This document shows, one piece after another, positions 23,988 through 36,179 of a DNA stretch of 64,000 bases. Each line of letters begins with the position of its first letter. Position 1 is the stretch's first letter. The notes under the pieces were generated by a model. It searched no databases and had not been told where the DNA came from. It worked only from the letters and a program-made list of their open reading frames with translations. The position numbers were made by a program, and so were the translations under genes. Origin of the DNA: Monilinia fructicola. Lineage: Eukaryota > Ascomycota > Leotiomycetes > Helotiales > Sclerotiniaceae. Where the stretch lies: the NCBI GenBank assembly GCA_008692225.1, contig VICG01000011.1, forward strand, positions 1,662,501 through 1,726,500, given 5' to 3'.

Positions 23988-26576
23988 AGATGAGAAAACT
24001 GGAGGACGAAGTTACGATACCATTTGATACCGCGGGCAATTTGCTTCATATTTCTTGAGTTAGCACGAGATACCCTTGCACTTGTTGTACAACTCTGTTT
24101 CTGTGCCACCTTTTGCGGTTATACAAGATAGAGAAGAAATAAAGATACCAATCCTTACTTGATATCTAATTCACGAGCCCGATGATACCTACTTTGTTAC
24201 TTTCCCCTAAATTTGTTGTTGCCTATTTACCATACACAATCTTATCCTGGAACTGATTATTTCATTTACTCTAGAACAACCACCTTTAGGTACCTAGAGA
24301 TACTTACAACACTACTCAACACAAAACATGCAATATCGATTCTGATAAGATCCTTTTAAGTGCATCTTGTAAATCGAAAATGGAATTTGTATTCTTTACG
24401 GCAGCATGAAACTCAGATTCACATTCACATTCACATCAACTTCAAAGCGGGAGGTCATCTACAGATCCTTCTTCCAAAGCCCCCCTTTTACACCATCATC
24501 ATTTCTATCTCAAACCGCAAACTTCAAATTCTGCCATCGCCCGCCCATCATTTACCACCTATCACTCAATACTCCTCATCCCGTTCTTTATCATGCCCAC
24601 CACCCCAAATATCACTTTTCGCACCTCAACCAACCAAACCAACCCAACCCATACACCCTTCCCCTCCACTCAAAACCTGCATAAACACTAATATCTTCCC
24701 CCTATATTAATCGCTCCACCGCAAATCGCCTGAATCGCCAATATAAACTTCAACCCCATAACCCCCTCTTCATCTTCCACCTTGGACATCGCGCAGTTTA
24801 TATTCAAGTTGCCGCTTCACCTATATCGAGATCTAGATCTACGATCCATCTTTATTTTGTTTTTTCCATATCGTCACCTGCACTGGTCGGCTATAGATCT
24901 TTATTTAGGCCGGCAGCCGATATTGGGGAAGATGTCGATATTTGGCGTTGATTTTGACGTCGACATCCAGGACGGCTCGGCGAAGATAATAACCTTATCA
25001 TCAACCATTAACCATCCATCCATCCATCCATCTCCAATTCCATGTACCCACGATCGAAACCCACACATGCGCAAAGCCTCAACGTCGAAAACGAAGCGGC
25101 GAGCGCGCCAGCGAGAACCCCGGCCCGTTTCCGGTGTTGAGCCTCTGACGGTGCAGCGGGATGTGTAGAGTGATGAAATGCTGGAGCGTGGGATGGGCGA
25201 TGGGCTGTACATGATCAGCACGGGAGGTTCATGGACCGTGCGGGATTCTTGTGCGGGATCTAAATCTCATATGCATCGTGGGGTGCCGATGCAGGGATCG
25301 GCGTGCCCCCCTCTCGGATCCCCGTGTATTCCACACCTGCACACAGCGAGCGAACGAACGAAGGAGTTCACCCCCCCCCCCCCCTCACTCCCCCCTCCAC
25401 ATCTAATTTCTCAACCAAGCCACGCACGCAATCCGAGCCCTGCGCCTGCCTCCGGGAGAAGTTCCGCCGTGGCTCCCGCCGCCGGAGCAAGCGACGGCGG
25501 CGTTGATGGTGCAGTGCTGTAGATGGGAAGGGAGGCTGCAGAGGAATGCAGCGGGTCCACGGGTTCCGACGATCCTCGTGGACAATCTGGCTGGTATTTA
25601 AGCATTGGATTGGGAGCGCGTTGTGGAGGACCGTGGGAGCCGGTGTGGATATTATGCTGGCTGTATGCATATAATGATATTGATGATGTGGGTTTGTGCC
25701 GGATTTTTCGGATATTCGTATACGTGCCATCGACGGGAGGAAGGAAAGTGATTATAGCGGGTGATATAGATAGTTCTATAATGTGGAGGGAAGGATGGGA
25801 AAATTTGTGTGGGGAGGACAGGGGATTGATGGAGGAAATAGAATTGGTTGGCGATATATTTTTGCCGCTTCGTCACCCCCTGAATTTTCGCTTGATGATC
25901 GTCCTTGGGTGCCTAGCTATTGTAGTTAACTCAAAGAGTTGGGGGAATAGTTAGATCTTATACTTGGTATGAATATGTGAGCGTAGAAATCTTCGAAACT
26001 TGAGGTGATTACTACTCGTAAAATAAGTATTGAAATCCAAGAGTTTTGTCACTGGTATCATCCCTAAATCCATAGTGACATTCATGTGAGTTTCATGGCT
26101 AACTTCCGGTGTATCTTTGAACCTTATTATTCTTTAATTGATATATTGTCAAGTATATCCAATCTGTTTTGTGCCATGCGCAATCTTTGTATCACAACCC
26201 GACGCCAGCCAAACTCTCAATTTTCAGGTGAGTCGTAAGCAAATCCATCACTTCTCGTGCTCCCACTTTTCAACGAGTAAGCAGTATTTCAAACAGCGAC
26301 CAACCACATTGCAAAGCCAATAGTGCCCCATTTCCATTCGAGAACTCCCAGTTTTAAGAAGGAAAGTTTGACATGCAGATAAGTCGCGTGATGTTCATGA
26401 ACTTAGCAGATCCTTAACACTCATTCCTCTGACACCGCTGACACTAATATTCGTACCTCTACGGTCCGAATTAAGCATCAATAGTGTCGCACTCGCTTCC
26501 TCATCTAAATCTCTCTTGGTCCCTTTGGGGTATAAGAGCAGGACTAGTGAGTGCCGAGCCTATAGAAGCTATACTT
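23988..26576. other. Intergenic, 2.6 kb, no convincing gene
   Basis: It contains C-rich simple sequence at 24360-24790, a CATC tract near 25015-25035, a homopolymeric C run at 25372-25384 and a GC-rich island at 25410-25520. Several 60-140-codon frames overlap on both strands here and look like composition artefacts. It may hold the long promoter of the bHLH gene or noncoding transcripts; the sequence alone does not show this. Confidence 0.5.
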
Positions 26577-27584
26577 CTAGAATAAATCATAGACCGAGGG
26601 GCCTAGACCAGGAGATGTTGTAGATGAAGTGCTGATGCTATAATGGCGATGATTGGTTGAAACTGACGAGTATGAATCTTGTCTATGCCGAAAATCTTGT
26701 GGAAGCATAGCTGGAGATGCGTGTTGTGATATGGGGATATGTGTAGCGTAATTAGCCGCGGGGTTATCTGACCCACTCATCTCAACATCTTCTTCTGATT
26801 CTCGCATGGAATGTCTTCTTGATGTATCGTAGCTACCACGATGTGCGGATGGTGGTAATGTGAATTCTCCAGTGGTTGTAGGAAAGTTACTGCGAGAATT
26901 CTCGGCCTTCAGCTTGGAGACACAATCTTCAAGATACCGAACATAATCAATAGATGCCTGATACATCATCAGTGTATGAAAGATACTCAGACTACCAGTT
27001 GAAACCTCACCTGTAAGATTGCCAACTTGTGCATTTCTCCTGTGCATGCTGGTATCATATCCTTCAATACACCAAACTCCTCATTCATCTTCGATCTTCT
27101 GCGACGACGCTCAATTAAGCTGTGTGCTGTTTTCCTTGCAATCTTTCGTCCAGCCACACTTGTTGACGAGGGCTGCTTTCTTCTTCGGTGAATTCGAGCT
27201 AGGCTTACCACCGGACTTCGTGCTTCCTACTGATGTGTCCATCGTTTCATTGGTCTGACCTCGAGGTTTCATTTGTATTATCTTTCGGGAACGAGTAGGT
27301 GGAGGTGGTAGTGCGAAGGAATCTTTGCCTGCAGTTTGTGTAGCAGGTCTTCGACGAAGCTTAACGGCTTCACTAGCGGGAATCGCTGGAGAAGTTGGAG
27401 AAGTAGGCGGGTATGAGGAGGCAGATGATACTATCGTGGAGGAGCTGGTTGGTCGAGAATCCATTTCTGCTATAGCGGAAGGAGGAAGTTCAAATGACAT
27501 CTGCAGTGAAGGGTAACTTGAGCCATCTTTGCTCTTGATTTCCGTTGAAGAGGCGGGGGTAGGTGGAAGTTCTGGACGAGTCAT
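26577..27584 (-). pseudogene. bHLH transcription factor gene with a one-base frameshift before the DNA-binding domain
   Basis: Minus-strand exons are 27584-27011 and 26957-26577, joined by a 53-base intron (gtgagg...tcag). The N-terminal 130 or so residues are Ser/Pro-rich with LPPTPASS and a basic patch SPKKKAA. The bHLH follows: basic region RKIARKTAHSLIERRRR, helix 1 SKMNEEFGVLKDMIP, then HKLAILQ and, after the intron, ASIDYVRYLEDCVSKLKAEN. It resembles the fungal group often labelled GlcD-gamma-like; targets are unknown to me. The two halves are one base out of frame: with GG instead of GGG at 27170-27172 (plus strand), SPKKKAA would run straight into SSTSVAGRKIA. As written, translation stops after 157 residues, before the bHLH domain. 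The rest of the protein (about 317 residues if in frame) is free of stops. Confidence 0.75.
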
Positions 27585-28340
27585 TATAAAATGCGGTATT
27601 TATGTAACTTAATTTGGTCTTGTGCTCAATGGAGCAGGTCCTACGACGTATGACGACGAAAGTGACCTCTAAGATTTGAATTGAGGCAAAAAATTGTAAA
27701 ATATGTATGTATAGAAATAGGAAATGATTGGAAAATGGTAGACATAAAATCCATACCAAGGAGGTGGTTTGTGGAAGATTTGAATGGGAGCAAGTCTCAA
27801 GAGAAATAGGAGATTCTCATTCAGCCTTAAGCTTGGGGAACGAAAGTAGAACCAGGAAGAAGAATAGCAATGAATGAAGGAAAGCAAGGTCGAAGATATT
27901 TCTACCTTAGTTCTATTGTAACCTACATCATTTTGTATTGTACAATGGATCTTTTAGATCAGTCCTTTCGGTAAGGTTAGTCCTAGAAATGATATCGGAA
28001 ACTATCTCATATTCTTGAGCAACTTATCGAAGATCAATTGGGAATTCAAACTTCAAAGCCTCTCAACAATGATTTGAATGTCGCGTGCTTCATTCTATTG
28101 GATATGAGGCTTTTGTTGGTGTGATGAGGTTATACTGACCACTGAAATTGCGAGTTGACGAAACGTGGGAGGGGATGGGATGGGATGAGATGAGTGAAAA
28201 GGCTGAGGGGTTAAGGTTAAGTAAGATTCGGATGGGGTATATATTGGCATAACGTGCTTGACCTAGTTGTCTTCCGTGGTTCGTGCGCAAAAAGCTCACC
28301 GGGGGTAAGAGTTGGGAGTTGGAGATGGGGATTGGGAATG

Positions 28341-28421
<81 letters not shown>

Positions 28422-29276
28422 TCAATATCTTTACAATAACGTCCCCTCTTATCCTACGAGTAGATCACATTGAATAGATGAGCCATAAGTATTGTAATAT
28501 TGATTGATGAAATTTCTAGAGGAATGGCCGGGGTTCCAATGTATGACAATCTTTGACTAACAAACCGTCGCCGACAAGTTCTGATACTCCTCTAAAATTG
28601 ACATGGGGCTAAAGATGTCTCGGGTAAGTAGTTTTAATATAAGTTATATAAGTGTTTGTCACTCGGGAACAAAATAACCCGGATGCAAGCAACAACCCGG
28701 TTGCCTTTTACCGAAAAAAATCTACTGGTTCCAGACCCCTTTAGATTTGACAGATATAAATTAGCCTTTGATTTCCTACTCAGTACTCAGGGATAGATTC
28801 AACTATGAAATTCGACATACATTGGATACGGTAGGATAAGTTGTTACTATGAATAAAATTAGACTTTGCTTGACTCGTTTATCAAAAGTTAAGGGTGTGT
28901 ATCAAAGGAATTGACTCGGTTACTAGACTCGCTCCTGTATCTGTTAACATTGCCACGAACATACATACATATACTATCCAAGTACAATACGAACAACCAA
29001 AACTTATCGTCTCAATAGCACAGGGCGAAAATGAATTTCTCAATCTCGTCGCATCTGAGTGAGTTGCTTGTTTGTTCAGCATAGCAGTCGCTTGAGTAAT
29101 TATCCGGCCCAAGAGCAGTCATAATCGAAGAAACCGTCTTTGTATATCATTCTTCTCTTTTTATATGCAGTGATTGTCACGATATATCAATCGGCGCAGG
29201 TTGTCTATTTCCATCTAATTCTTCGCTGTGGTATATTAATTCCGTGATATCCGCCCATCCAGAAAACCGAAACTTG
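27585..29276. other. Intergenic with heptamer minisatellite
   Basis: This is the upstream region of the bHLH gene and the 3' flank of the glucanase gene. Its main feature is the GAGAGTT array at 28340-28421. GGGAT/GGGATGAGATGAG simple sequence precedes it at 28165-28195. Short frames at 27490-27890 and 28882-29112 are not supported. Confidence 0.5.
28340..28421 (+). repeat. Heptamer tandem array (GAGAGTT)n
   Basis: About eleven copies of a 7-base unit, with one partial unit (gagt) breaking the register near 28370. It is flanked upstream by diverged gggagttggaga text. Confidence 0.85.
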
Positions 29277-30922
29277 TTAAACACGATTGATCTCAACACA
29301 ACCTTCAAATGACTTGACTCCCCATCTAAACCCTTGCTCCCATTCCCATAAGAAGTCTCCTCTCTCACCATTCTCTAACATCCGTTTCTTTAATCCATAT
29401 CTCCAAGCATCCTATCTTATCTGCACCCCCGCCTTCTCCCCTTGAACCAAAAAAGGCTTTCGCATCCTCCCACCCAAGTTCCCACCCCTTCTCGTACAGG
29501 TCATGCTGAAAATCCTTACTGGGACTCGCTTCCGTCCAATAGTCCACATGTTCTTTCACCATTTTCCCCATAATTCCCGCCTTCTGCTCTTCCGCCTGCC
29601 TTAACTTCTGCCTAACTTCTTCTACAGACCAACTCATATAAGGCGGCGCAATAATATTTCCCTTCTTGACCTGTTCTACAAATCCCCATTCACCTCCATC
29701 CATCCATTCCATTTTCCACGTCCAGAAATAACTCCCCGCACTGCACCCACTTGCCCATCTTTCGCATTGGCTTCGTCCGAACTCCCGGACTAACCCTTCC
29801 TTCATATCAGGTGGGGATTTTTCCCAACTTTTCCCCATCAAGCACGCAACTGTATTCACCCAATTATGATTTGGGTTTCTCCGCCGGATGATATATGCGT
29901 GGCACCAGGACTACAATCAGGTAGCTCGCTCAGTTCACCGGGAATGCGGCGGATAAGATCATGGGCGCCTTGAGAACGATGCTTGTCTGCAAAAGTATAA
30001 TACTTATGTGTGTCGATAACGATGGGGTTACTAGGAACATTTCCAGATTTCCAGTTTCGTTCTTTGGTCCATCTCAAGGCCGAAGAGAGGTCCCATGCGT
30101 CACTTATATAGATTGGCATTTCAGGATCGATCTCAGAGATGGATTGAATGATGGCAGTGTAAAAGCCGTACATCCCTTTCTTTCCAGCATCATCCAACAA
30201 GCTTCATTACAGAGTTGGATGCCAATTACGCCATCCAAATCCTTGCATTCGTTTGCAATGAATAGCAGTGCCTTTTTCGCGAGCTCGAGATTCTTCTTAG
30301 AACCCCAGAGCTCGGCCTTCCCAGTACTAGATCCGGAATGCATATCCGTATTTGCGCCGCCGGGCAACGCGTGGAGGTCGATAAGGACTCCGACTCCCAA
30401 TGCGCGAGCTCGGGTGATGAATTCTTTGACAACTGTCCAGGAGTTTTCATACACATCTTTGGCACTCTCAAAAAGGTGTTCCGATACAAAAGTCTGGTCC
30501 GAGTGTGAAATACCCAATTGGTAACCTGATACTGGTTCCTTTTGCAGACTTAGCCAACCACCCAAAGGCCTGGTCGGTCACTGTGTTTTTCCAATGACCC
30601 TCCCACTTCTGACGGGTGACGGGTGGCTTCCACGCCATTGGCCTTGACAGAAGATGTCACAGCATCGAGCTCGGGAAGATGCACCTCCTGCAAATTTAGG
30701 AAAGAGCCATGGCTCAAGAACAAAGATTGAACCAAGGTTGACACCAAAATGGTGACGATAGCGAAGAATTTCGAGGGGAGTGGGTGGAGATATGGTGGAG
30801 GGGTGGGGGTGATGAATTGTGTTTATGGGGTGGAGAAGAGTGTGGAGGAGATGTTGGAGGAGAGGAGGAGGAGGAGCCCGAGCGTATATGAGCTTTAGCC
30901 TTTTGTACAAGTTTCTTCTCAT
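29277..30922 (-). pseudogene. GH5 exo-beta-1,3-glucanase-like gene with seven small indels
   Basis: Read across frames on the minus strand, the gene runs from ATG at 30922 to TAA at 29277 without an obvious intron. Family landmarks are in order: GVNLGSIFVLEPWLFP, TSIRLPIGYFTLGP, GVGVLIDLHALPGG, LCNEACW (acid/base Glu), IDTHKYYTF, the nucleophile Glu in IIIGEYSC, SYFWTWKMEWMDGGEWGF and WEWEQGFRWGVK. The family cleaves beta-1,3-glucan, here probably inside the cell or at the wall, as no secretion signal is clear. Frame breaks, in plus coordinates, are extra bases in runs at 30673-30675, 30470-30474, 29859-29861, 29829-29832 and 29389-29391, a missing base at 30194-30195, and a 7-base tandem duplication at 30611-30624. 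I saw no nonsense substitution and no lost catalytic residue. Confidence 0.8.
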
Positions 30923-31989
30923 TTTGAGTATTTTGAGTTGGTTTGTTGGAATGTCAAAGGCAAAGGCAAAGCAACATCAGGAGAGATCTAGATGAAGAGA
31001 TTTATCTTTTATTTCATTCAGGAATTCGAAAACACTACATCATTGAGGAAAACAAGTTTTGTTGAGATCCACGAGAAGATCTACATGGCGTTCAATATGC
31101 CGCCATAAGTGTTGCGGCAGTTCCCTGTTGGTGGAACGGAAGCCAATCGATTTGATGAATTGAGACAGGAAGAAGTAGATATGAGGTGGGCGAAAAGTGG
31201 GGAGCCATGCATTCACAGGGGGTCGCTTATGTAACACTAGTAGTACTGTACTACCTAGTATGTAGTTCCACCATATCATACACCAGTTCTATTTGACTCG
31301 GCAGTCTCTCGGAGACATCGACAAAAACATTTTATTTACCGAAAAAAAGGGATGCCCTGCATGGCATTGTTGAAAAAAGGAGGTCTTGAATCCTTACATT
31401 CTGGGATGAGATAGAGTTCAACTACCTACCTAGCCATGATTTGATTGAAGCCGGTGTGAGCCAATAGATCACATGTTCTACTTGAGTAATCGCAAAAGAC
31501 TATATAGGAAGTTGGTAGTTGCAAACCATCGCTCCTCCCCTTCGCCTACCGTGTCTATCTATCTGACACCAAATTCAATCTCCAATTTATGTTGAATCTC
31601 ATCTCTTCTCTTTGAATAAGACCTGCGGCGGTAACCTTATACATGCGACTGATCGAAGCTGCCAGGAATGATTGGTGGATGCATAGTTTCTATTATCCCG
31701 CAATGAAACAATATATATCCTTCTTATCCATTCGTTCGTTTCTTCTCTTTCTTCTTATAATCAAGTGGTCAAATGGGAGACTCTCATCACCTTTCACCTT
31801 TCACTTTGCATTGGGGCTGAATCCCACGTGGAGACAAGTCATCATGCACACAGGATTTTTGGCTGCTGTAAGATTACCAAGCTGGCTACTCTTGAACCCA
31901 TTCAATGTACCCATTCCGTTTGGATCAATCAATATCAATCAGAGACTCTTGAAACCTCGAATAAAAGCTTCTGCATCTAGTATTTAGTC
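30923..31989. other. Intergenic between glucanase gene and NLR relic
   Basis: A TAGTACTACCTAGTA patch lies near 31240-31262. Plus-strand frames at 31643-31987 could be the decayed start of the NLR relic, but I see no family motif in them. Confidence 0.4.
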
Positions 31990-34900
31990 TGGAATATCGA
32001 CACAGCCACGGCCTTGGCTGCTTCCGAACTGCCATCTTTGGTGGCATTAGCGAACCAGAATGATGCTCTGTGGAAAGAAGCCTATGAAAAATTCAAGAGT
32101 GCTTCAGAAATGTTTGAGAGACTCCAGTCCATCATAAGCAAAGATTCCAACGCCATAAGAAATGCAGGACAAGAGCAACAGCTTGGTGATGTACTCATTA
32201 GGAAAATTCGCATAATGGAGGATAAGCAGTGGGTCTTGCATTGGCGCAGAAAAGGCATCAAAATTGGACCGCAGTTCGATAAGATTGTTAAGGTCTTCAA
32301 ATTGTTCAAAACCCATTGGTGATACTGCAGCTGGGCTTGGCCCTATTCACGCAGGAATCCCATGGGCTTGTGTCTCAGTTTTATTGCCGGTAAGTAGTTT
32401 GTAATCATCTTTCATCAGAGCTAATCTTCTTCGCTCATTGTGAATCATTCTGAAGAACAAGAGGTGGCATTTAATGGGTTGCAAAAAGTGGTAGAAATCG
32501 TTCAACAATTCACACATCCTTTCAGCTGGGGTTATCTCAAGATTCCCAGAGAGGAATTTGAAAATCAATTGAAGGAATCTATCGTAACATTGTACTGGAA
32601 GATACTTCAGTATGAAGCGACTGCGATCAACAACTTCAGTAGACACACGATTTGCACAGCTGCCTAAGACTTCTTGTGAAATAAAGCTCACATTTTGAAT
32701 AGCAAGATACGCAGCATCTATTGTCAGAGAAGATGACTGGAAGACATTACTCAAGGACGTCGAAGATTACAAGAACAACTTCATGACTGATCTGCCACTG
32801 AACGATTCACAAAGTAGGGTCCTAACTAATTTACCTCCAAATCACTCTTGAGTAGCCACTGATTGTTGTCAAACACGAAGCCCAGAAGCGTTTTGAATCT
32901 GAACTGCGAGAATTGATCCAAGGACTGGACAAAACCGATGAAAGTGAGCCAGCCTGTAATACGATTACTATATCCTTCTTTACCCTCCACGTGTTCCAGA
33001 GAACCTTAAAATTATTCAAGGGATATCTGTCAAACCACATATCTCCCAGCATTGCACCGCTAGACAAATACTCATAGAGTTTCCACATGCCGGGGAATGG
33101 ATCATGGAAAAGTACACAAGATGGTTTGCATTGTGATGGAGCTGCTGCCTTTTGGTTACGCGGAACTAGTGAGCTTCCATCCACCACTTTTGGCCCGTTG
33201 TCATGTGTTTGTGCTAATTCAAATGCTTTAGTTGGAACAAGAAAGACATCTATTGTGTGAGTTTTACTCTTTCATTTGTTTAACTCTTGGACGTCCAACA
33301 GTCTGGACGATGTCCCAATGATACGAGCTTCTTGGTTTTTGAAATCTTTCAAAGATTTAGTTCATTTGGATAATCAAATTATCTTTAAAAATGTATACCC
33401 TCCCGATATCAACAGTTTGGGATTTGGTACTGATCCGGACTGCTGGATACCCCATCTACAATACATTCTAAATGAATCACATCTAATCAGTTATTGAAGA
33501 TCAACCATTATTGAGTCATTCTATTCAAATATTGCTCGGCAGCATGACCAGTGCATGGTTTGTTTCTACTGCATATCACCAACAACATCAAATGATATTA
33601 TTCGAAGCCTTGTATCCCAGCTGGCATGGAATTTACACGGCAACGCGCTAGAACAGAGTATCATTGATATGTTCAATAATGCACAGCCACCCGACCCTAC
33701 CTTACCTACACCTCAGGATTGGTTAGGGGCCTCCTCAGATTAGGTCAACGAGTCAAGAAAGTCATCATTGTTATGGATGCCTTAGATGAATCCGTTGACT
33801 CTAGTAAGCTTTTAACAACGCTAAAAAGGCTCCAAGTTCAGAGAGTTGAGTGTGTAAGGTTTGTGTTCTCGAGTCGACTGACTGTCGATGTGGAGAAAGT
33901 GTTTCCTAGATCAGATGGCGTTATCTTGACTGCCGAAGATACATCAAAAGAAGTGTCTAGATAGATTGAGAACGAAGGGAAATCCGAAGAGGAAGACATC
34001 GAATGCGACGATGAGAGATCCAAGGAACAGCTCATGAATCGTATAACTCTTGTCTTGATGAACTCTGTTGGCGGAATGTAAGTGCTATTCCTGTGAATGA
34101 TATCCAAACATGTTGACGGAGCTACAGGTTCAAATGGGTAACCCTCCAGCTCGCAATCATGTCTCCAATAGAAGGGCAAACATTCTTTCCGGGAACCATA
34201 CAGATTCAACTACAAAACATAGAGAATCGGAACATGTCCTTGGAGCAATCCTTAAATGATGCGTATGAATCTGTTTACATATCGAACAACAAGCTCGGCA
34301 CTTATAATAGCAGTGTTTCTATGGCACTATATAAATGGCTATTGTGCTGTGAAATTTCATTGCTCACAGAAGAAGTGGTCAAGATCATTGAACTTTCGTT
34401 TGACCACGATCCAAAGTTTGAGAAAGTAACACGCAACCTTCTAAGCGCAAAAGTCGTCCTACATGTGAGTCAGAAATTGCATTTATACCTGATAATTGCT
34501 GACTTTTTCTCTCTTAGTGCTGTAGTAATTTTTTTATCCAAAGCGCAGAAGACACTTTTCGATTCGCTCATTTATCCGTTGAAGAGTACCTTGTTTATCA
34601 TGGCGGAGTCAAAGCCGAGTTTCAGCCTGAAAAGTGTCACCTATTCGCGATGAAAATGTGCTTAGCTCTTCTTACCTCCAAAAGAATCAGCCCAGTCTCA
34701 AGACAAGAACACAGACCTAAGGGGATTAAGGAGGCAAGGATTTGGCCAAGATCACGTTTGTAGAAAGGGTCCGCAATCTCCTAGCTCATGCATTAGAGCC
34801 TCCTTCTTTCTTGATCTTTCAATCTCATATTGGGCCCACCACACTAGTAGGGTGTCATTGGGAATGCGTTCCAGAGAGCTCTCATACAAAAGTTTTATAC

Positions 34901-36179
34901 TTTGCTCAAACATCAGCCCATCTTTTCAGTGGTGGTATTCCCAGATTAACGCTGGAAACTTCAGAGGAAGGACAAGTTACCAGCTTAAGGAAGTCCGTGG
35001 CACGTACTTGGGTAATCAATATCCGTTAAAGAATTGTCTTAGTACATTGGGCGCAGCTTTTAACCTTCCCGAAGTTATAGAAATTGGACTCAAGAAGTAT
35101 AGAGAGGAAATCGATGCGTCAATATGTACTGGTCTGGAACCATTACTTGTGGCGATCCGGTATAGCAACCCCGATTCTGTGAAGTATCTCTTAGATCAGG
35201 ATGCCAATCCTCAAGAAGCATCTGGTTCTTATTCCCGCGTCAGATCCGGCACAGTGAACTGGATGACAGCAGATTAATATATGGCTGGTTGGGTAGCTTA
35301 AAGCCATCGTAATCCTGAGAATCGAACTGAAGAATATTTGAAGGTAGAAGAAATTTCACTGAATCATGAGCGTAGTCGGCAGGCTTTTCTCTTTCAATTA
35401 GAGAATTTGTTGAGAGGTGACGCTCACCCAGAGCCACTACGAGCCTTCGAAGTTCTCTACCATTCTTCAAATGAAACTCCAGTATCCGCAAAGATATTCA
35501 AGGGACGGGTCAATACAAAGGGCTTGGGTGAGCTAGTTGATATTCTAGACCGTATCGACGAAAAAAGTTTTGACGATGAGATGGTACTGGAATTTATTCG
35601 TCTCGACTCTGCTAAAACTGCAAAAAGAGTTTTTGAATTCAAAAAAATCAACAGTTTGACAAAGTTGATGGTTAGGAATGCTCTAAGAAGCCGGCATTAT
35701 AATACTCTCGCATACTTCGTGACCGAATTTGATCTTGGCATCTTAACACAAGAGCTAGTAAAAACTTCGATGAGAAGGAACATGGAGAGTCATATTGGAT
35801 GCCAAAGGCACTGGTTTCGTGAACCAGATCTTTGAATCATTATTCGACGATCCGCCTGGCACCAAAAACATCGTACTGATGCTGGAGGCTTGCAGTACTG
35901 GAATGATTAGAAGTTCCCACCTCGAGGTTATAGCCGGTGTACCATTCATTGTACAGTCTTGAGGTCTTTGTCACTCTTCGACGTAAGCGAGGATCTTTGG
36001 ATGGTCTAATAACAGAAGGAGTAATTGTCAACACTTTAAACAACGACAATTCCGAGCTAGTAAAGTTCATTTTACACAGTGATGATGACCCAACATCATG
36101 GCTGACCAAGCGGGTCGAAGAGGTAGCCAAGCAAAATGGAATGAGGCTTCCCACTATCGATGTGTTAGCAGACAGCTGA
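31990..36179 (+). pseudogene. Decayed NACHT-ankyrin (NLR-like STAND) gene
   Basis: About 4.2 kb of plus-strand sequence keeps fragments of one large protein in changing frames. In order these are an N-terminal helical STAND region (LWKEAYEKFKSA, then GIPWACVSVLLP, then FNGLQKVVEIVQQFTHP), a NACHT-like core (FWLRG near 33150, SLVSQLAW near 33610, Walker B-like VIIVMDALDES near 33757), a helical part (FKWVTLQLA after an intron at 34079-34130, ALYKWLLCCEISLL) with the typical AHLSVEEYLVYHGG near 34565, and ankyrin-like C-terminal text (LLVAIRYSNPDSVKYLLDQDA) ending DVLADS. The position after FWLRG reads GTSELPSTT and lacks the GK[ST] of a P-loop. There are many frame switches and an in-frame TAG at 33962-33964. 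Intact relatives are innate-immunity or incompatibility-type receptors. This copy is clearly dead. Confidence 0.82.

Noticed and set aside
25178..25954. Several 110-143-codon frames on both strands
   Set aside because: They follow a C-run and a GC-rich island and overlap in conflicting frames; nothing conserved.
29961..30524. 187-codon plus-strand frame
   Set aside because: Antisense shadow of the GH5 gene, whose catalytic motifs are on the minus strand.
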